Source: Isoetes taiwanensis
Taxonomy: Eukaryota; Streptophyta; Lycopodiopsida; Isoetales; Isoetaceae
Direction of reading: 5' to 3'
Assembly: GCA_021234155.1 (NCBI GenBank)
Contig: JAJEKV010000078.1
Coordinates: 2,234,001-2,298,000 of the forward strand
DNA length: 64,000 bases
Positions 60,600 through 64,000 of this stretch are shown here, piece by piece; the stretch's first letter is position 1; every line of letters begins with the position of its first letter. The position numbers and the translations under genes were made by a program. The notes below the pieces were generated by a model. The model ran no database searches. It saw nothing but the letters and a program-made list of their open reading frames with translations, and had not been told where the DNA came from.

Positions 60600-61546
60600 G
60601 CCTAGCAATGATAGACTTGGTTTCTATTATATTAGATTTATAAAAATGAGTCTGAGCTGAATAGGTTTTCGTCCACAAATGTTTCCAACATTTGCCCAGC
60701 AACGCTGGGCACCATTACTAGTAAGATTATAAATTCCAATATTGATTCCACTTCTTCACCTTATAAAAACAAGATGTTTGAATTTGTTCCTGGAGGAATC
60801 TCGGATGACAGTGAGGGGAAGGATGCCTTCCTATCTGATTTTTCTTTCTCTTGATCTGAGCAAGAAACCCAATCCATCTAGTGCTAAGATCAGAATTAAA
60901 ATAAAAAAGGGTGATTTATCCTTAACTGATCTTACTAATCTGCACAATACTCCTGCTGCTAATACTAGGAGTAAGATTAAAAAGGGAAAGGGGAAAAGAA
61001 GATTAAACTCTAATTTCTCCCCTTGCTTTTCTTTCTTTTCCTTAGCCCTCCTTATGAAGATTCTCTCTTGGAATGTTAGGGGTATTAAAGGCCCGCTTAA
61101 AAGGAGGAGAGTTATCTCCCAAGTCAAAAATTATAATGCTGATGTTATCCTTCTTCAGGAAGTCAAACTTCCCAAATTTGAAATCTCTAATCTTAATGAT
61201 TGGATCTATCCTGACGCCTCCTCCACCTGGATTGAAGCTAATGGTAGAAGTGGTGGCATTATCATGATATGGAAAAACCTTAAGCATCTCTCCTTTTATA
61301 ATCCCCCCCTCTAAAATGTGGCAGGCTATTACTTATACTATCCAAGACTCCACCTTTAGAATTATTAACATCTATGCCTCTACAAATCCCAAAGAGAGGG
61401 AAATCTTGTGGACTGAGATCAATTCTTGGATGCATAATAGTCATAATTCTGACTGGATTGTTGCTGGTGATTTCAACAATACTCCTTCCTGGAATATGAA
61501 GCTTAGTAACAACATTAATATATCATGCCACTTTTCTAACCCATGG
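60600..61546 (+). mobile_element. LINE ORF2 start: endonuclease domain
   Basis: After the array the ORF1-like peptide FVPGGISDDSEGKDAFLSD is seen near 60780-60840. ORF2 begins at about 61054 with MKILSWNVRGIKGPLKRRR, then VILLQEVKLP and GRSGGIIMIW. After one frame change comes RIINIYASTNPKEREILW and DWIVAGDFNNTPSW. These are the N, E and GDFN motifs of the APE-type endonuclease that nicks target DNA. The domain is cut off at 61546 by the hairpin element, so no reverse transcriptase follows. Confidence 0.82.
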
Positions 61547-61823
61547 TCTCACGGTGTGCGTCAGGGCATAAAACAAAAAGTTAGTTTTTGGCCTGGGCGC
61601 ATACCGTGAGACATCTCTCATTTCTGACAAGATTTTATGATTTCTAGACACATTCTTAGGGGTATAACATACAAATCTAGCTAGATCTTACCTTAAAAAT
61701 CGATTTAGCATGTTGGTTTGTTGAAATTCATCATGTTTCTAGGTAATTATGGCCATGTCTCACGGTGTGCGCTGGGGACAAAAACTGAATTTCTGTTTTT
61801 GGCCTGGGCGCATACCGTGAGAC
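61546..61823. repeat. Tandem pair of GTCTCACGGT hairpins
   Basis: Two 67-bp units, 61546-61612 and 61757-61823, each start GTCTCACGGTGTGCG and end CGCATACCGTGAGAC. Each folds on itself with arms of about 20 bp and a few mismatches. Units are 211 bp apart in the same direction and share the interior phrase 'tttttggcctgggcgc'. Confidence 0.85.
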
Positions 61824-62047
61824 CTCTGCTTTAAAGATCAAAAATTTAATCAACTTTTTAGTCTTCTTATGTTTCAATTATGCTAACTGTTACTAGCGTA
61901 GCATATACTACAAAAAATGAGAAAAAATTTCCCACTTTTTCGAGGTTGAGGATCCTATTGAGTTAGTACTACTGGGAGCATGGTCAGTGCTTTGCTCTTG
62001 GTCACCAAGAACATTGCTCGATACCACCAATGGACGTCCCCTACTCA

Positions 62048-62071
62048 TATCACGGTGCACTCACCGTGATA
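62048..62071. repeat. Palindrome TATCACGGTG/CACCGTGATA
   Basis: Perfect 10-bp arms with a 4-nt loop. The core CACGGTG is the same as in the hairpins at 61546-61823. Confidence 0.8.
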
Positions 62072-63057
62072 CAAACAGAGTTCATCCCCCATACCAGCTC
62101 CATGCTAATATAGGGCCCTCCGTGTATCAATTGCAACCTTTGGAATGTTCCAGGTGGGAAGAATGAAGGGGTCATTTACCCCGCCTCCCTCGGGGCCTAC
62201 CTAGGCTGCGAAGCGTAATATACATGTCGGTAGGGTACATACATCAATAACATAGGACCACCTCGAGGGGTGGCTCACCATATATCTGCATAGACAAAGA
62301 TCGGACATCACATAAGGGGAGTTCTACCCCGCTTAGACACGTGGTTGGGTGGACAAGCTTGGGTCTCCGGAGGTCAAGCGGGGCAGAGTGCAATAACAAA
62401 GGGAGTTGGGGCAAAGGAACATGGTAGTTGGGTAGTCCGCCTCCATCCGCCCCCCCAGGCACACTTTGCGTAGTATGTTGATAAGTGTTGGGACTCCGAC
62501 CAGAGCCCACGGATGCATAGCCAAAGGGGCTATTCCCCGGTTGCATCTCCCCGTTCCGATGGGGCGGTAGGGATCACTCCCTCCGAGATCTACATGCTGA
62601 CTGGGGTGACTAGAGGGCCACCGCCTTATCCCACTTGAACCCATGGAGAGGACGCATCACTCCACGGGTGTCGAGCCCATGCCTTGCCCACACGCAGCGG
62701 TGACAAGCCATTAGACCTAGTCCACAGGGGATCCCCTGTGGGCCTTACACACCGAGGGGATCGTTCTCATGAGTCGGGACATGAACCTGCGTTGTAAGCC
62801 CGGTCTCGCCCCTTCACCCACAACCCGGTGTGGCTCTTGTGCACAGCCGAATACTAGTAGTGCACTAAAGGGACTAGCTAGGAGCATCAACTACTAGGGT
62901 CATAGGTCTCTACCCCCTTCCCAATACAATGAGTCCACAGAGGTCGTCCATACATCCATATCATCAAAGAACTAAAGAATAATATCTAATCTACATCATA
63001 GAAGTTATGTTCTTTAGTTAGGGCTTGCTATCTAGGGTTCTATGTGGCTGCTATGGG
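62072..63057. other. No gene seen; GC-richer repeat-like DNA
   Basis: More GC-rich than its surroundings, with short frames on the minus strand that match nothing I know. A short inverted word (CCACAGGGGATCCCCTGTGG, 62721-62740) is a perfect palindrome. It may be the interior of the element whose start is marked by the CACGGTG hairpins. Confidence 0.45.
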
Positions 63058-63118
63058 CAATTCAATAGGCTAAACATGCTAACTCTGTGCCTGAAAGGCG
63101 GATTAGGCTATTGAATTG
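63058..63118. repeat. Hairpin with 15-bp arms
   Basis: CAATTCAATAGGCTA and TAGGCTATTGAATTG pair with one mismatch and a 31-nt loop. Confidence 0.6.
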
Positions 63119-63219
63119 ACGAAATACCTGGTCCTTGGCTCGCTCCTCTTGCTCGGAATGCTTCCATGTCGCTGTCTTGCTTGGAGATGCGGTCGGAAAG
63201 CAATAATTTTTGAAACGTG

Positions 63220-63477
63220 ATAGCAACTTAGGTTGCATCGAAATCATAGGTAAAAACATCGAAATGAGAGGTAGAAGGCCTGAATGTCAGATAAGTCAGC
63301 CAGAATGTGACGTAAATAAGCCAGAATGTGATGTAAATCCATTGTTCTGAGCCGCCGCCATTGATCCGTAGCTTTTGCGCCGTCGCTGTTGAGCTGGGTA
63401 AGAATTCAGGAAGAGAAAATATGCCACATGGCGCTGTATGATTGGCGAATAGGGCAGAATGCAACCTAAGTTGCTAT
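63220..63477. mobile_element. 258-bp MITE with 19-bp perfect TIRs
   Basis: ATAGCAACTTAGGTTGCAT (63220-63238) and its exact reverse complement (63459-63477) bound the element. The interior has two copies of 'agccagaatgtgaygtaaat' and no coding frame. The TIR itself contains a small palindrome (GCAACTTAGGTTGC). The right border adjoins the duplicated segment beginning at 63481. Confidence 0.85.
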
Positions 63478-63480
63478 TAC

Positions 63481-63797
63481 GTTAATTGCTTATCTAATCA
63501 ATCATCATTCATGCAAGATGTTTGATGATCTTTATGCCAAATCTTGCAAAATCGGATGTTCTTGATCTTCTTGAAATCTTCATTCTCTACTATCGATTCT
63601 TGTAGCCATTTTGCACCAACCTCCTCATGGATTCAAAAGTTTTGGCTTGGATATGGATAACATATATTATGATGCTGGAAACTTGTACAAATTATGATAT
63701 TGAAAAGGGGCAAATAAAGAACACTATATGCAAGGATTTGTAGTAGCAACATGAAATTGAGTATGCTAATCTTGCATACTCTCCAATGCTACAGGGT
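63481..63797. repeat. Duplicated segment, second copy
   Basis: Aligns with 22655-22998, from 'gcttatctaatcaatc' to 'ccaatgctacagggt', with about 10% changes and one 14-bp deletion near 63502. Together with F-box copy 4 it shows that the whole block was duplicated and later pulled apart by the LINE and other insertions. Confidence 0.75.
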
Positions 63798-64000
63798 GGG
63801 ATATGACAGTAAAGAAGCTTACAATTTCCTTTTGTTTAGCTTAATTATTTCGCAAATACTACTCATGCCAATTGGAATAAGATCCATTAGCAATCTATTT
63901 TCAAATTGGTGCCAGTCTACTTTGAATTCCTCAATCTATGCAGATGCATGGTTGCCTCTTGAATTTTATAGGAATTGGGCCACTATGATAATTCTGGCAA
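63798..64000. other. No gene seen at window end
   Basis: AT-rich sequence with no recognised feature. Confidence 0.4.

Noticed and set aside
58888-60608. Minus-strand open frames of 473-543 codons rich in Phe, Ser, Pro, Leu
   Set aside because: They arise because the + strand is almost pure A/G and so has few stops in reverse; no domain and no start context.

Overview
The window reads as nuclear DNA of a land plant: introns with GT/AG borders, a mitochondrial-type transit peptide, plant F-box genes, plant L1-like LINEs and Ty3/Gypsy elements with a plant-type primer site. Heavy nesting of repeats and the particular TE proteins fit a large genome, perhaps a fern, lycophyte or other seed-free lineage; that placement is inference. 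I found no bacterial operon, CRISPR array, rRNA or tRNA gene. All exon borders and element ends were read by eye.

Layout. 1-2153: 3' part of a LINE ending in poly-A. 2.2-10.9 kb: mostly gene-free, with hairpins, a 36-bp direct repeat and one orphan exon of an alternative NAD(P)H dehydrogenase. 10.9-27.1 kb: three copies of an F-box segment around a 13-exon 3-hydroxyisobutyryl-CoA hydrolase-like gene that carries frame lesions. One F-box copy holds a 258-bp TIR element with an 8-bp target duplication; another is split by LINE pieces and three long (TC)n tracts. 27.7-30.7 kb: a decayed DUF7869-type (probably transposon-derived) gene on the minus strand.

30.8-53.5 kb: an unclassified region with several broken ORFs and at least a dozen copies of a palindrome made of AAATTGGGCG/CGCCCAATTT arms, ending in a two-unit higher-order array at 53.1-53.5 kb. 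Two LTR elements are inserted in ORFs of this region. The first, 33762-44951, is an 11.2-kb Ty3/Gypsy element with 5-bp duplication AGAAG, three gag zinc knuckles, decayed pol, and extra ORFs on both strands between pol and the 3' LTR. The second, 46831-49901, is a 3.1-kb non-autonomous element with 5-bp duplication AAGTG.

54.5-64 kb: an 860-bp fold-back element, a fourth F-box copy, a LINE (ORF1 and endonuclease) split by a 1.6-kb purine-only tandem array, tandem CACGGTG hairpins, a second 258-bp TIR element and a duplicated flank. No gene in the window looks clearly intact. The chief value is the nested insertion record and the unexplained palindrome family.
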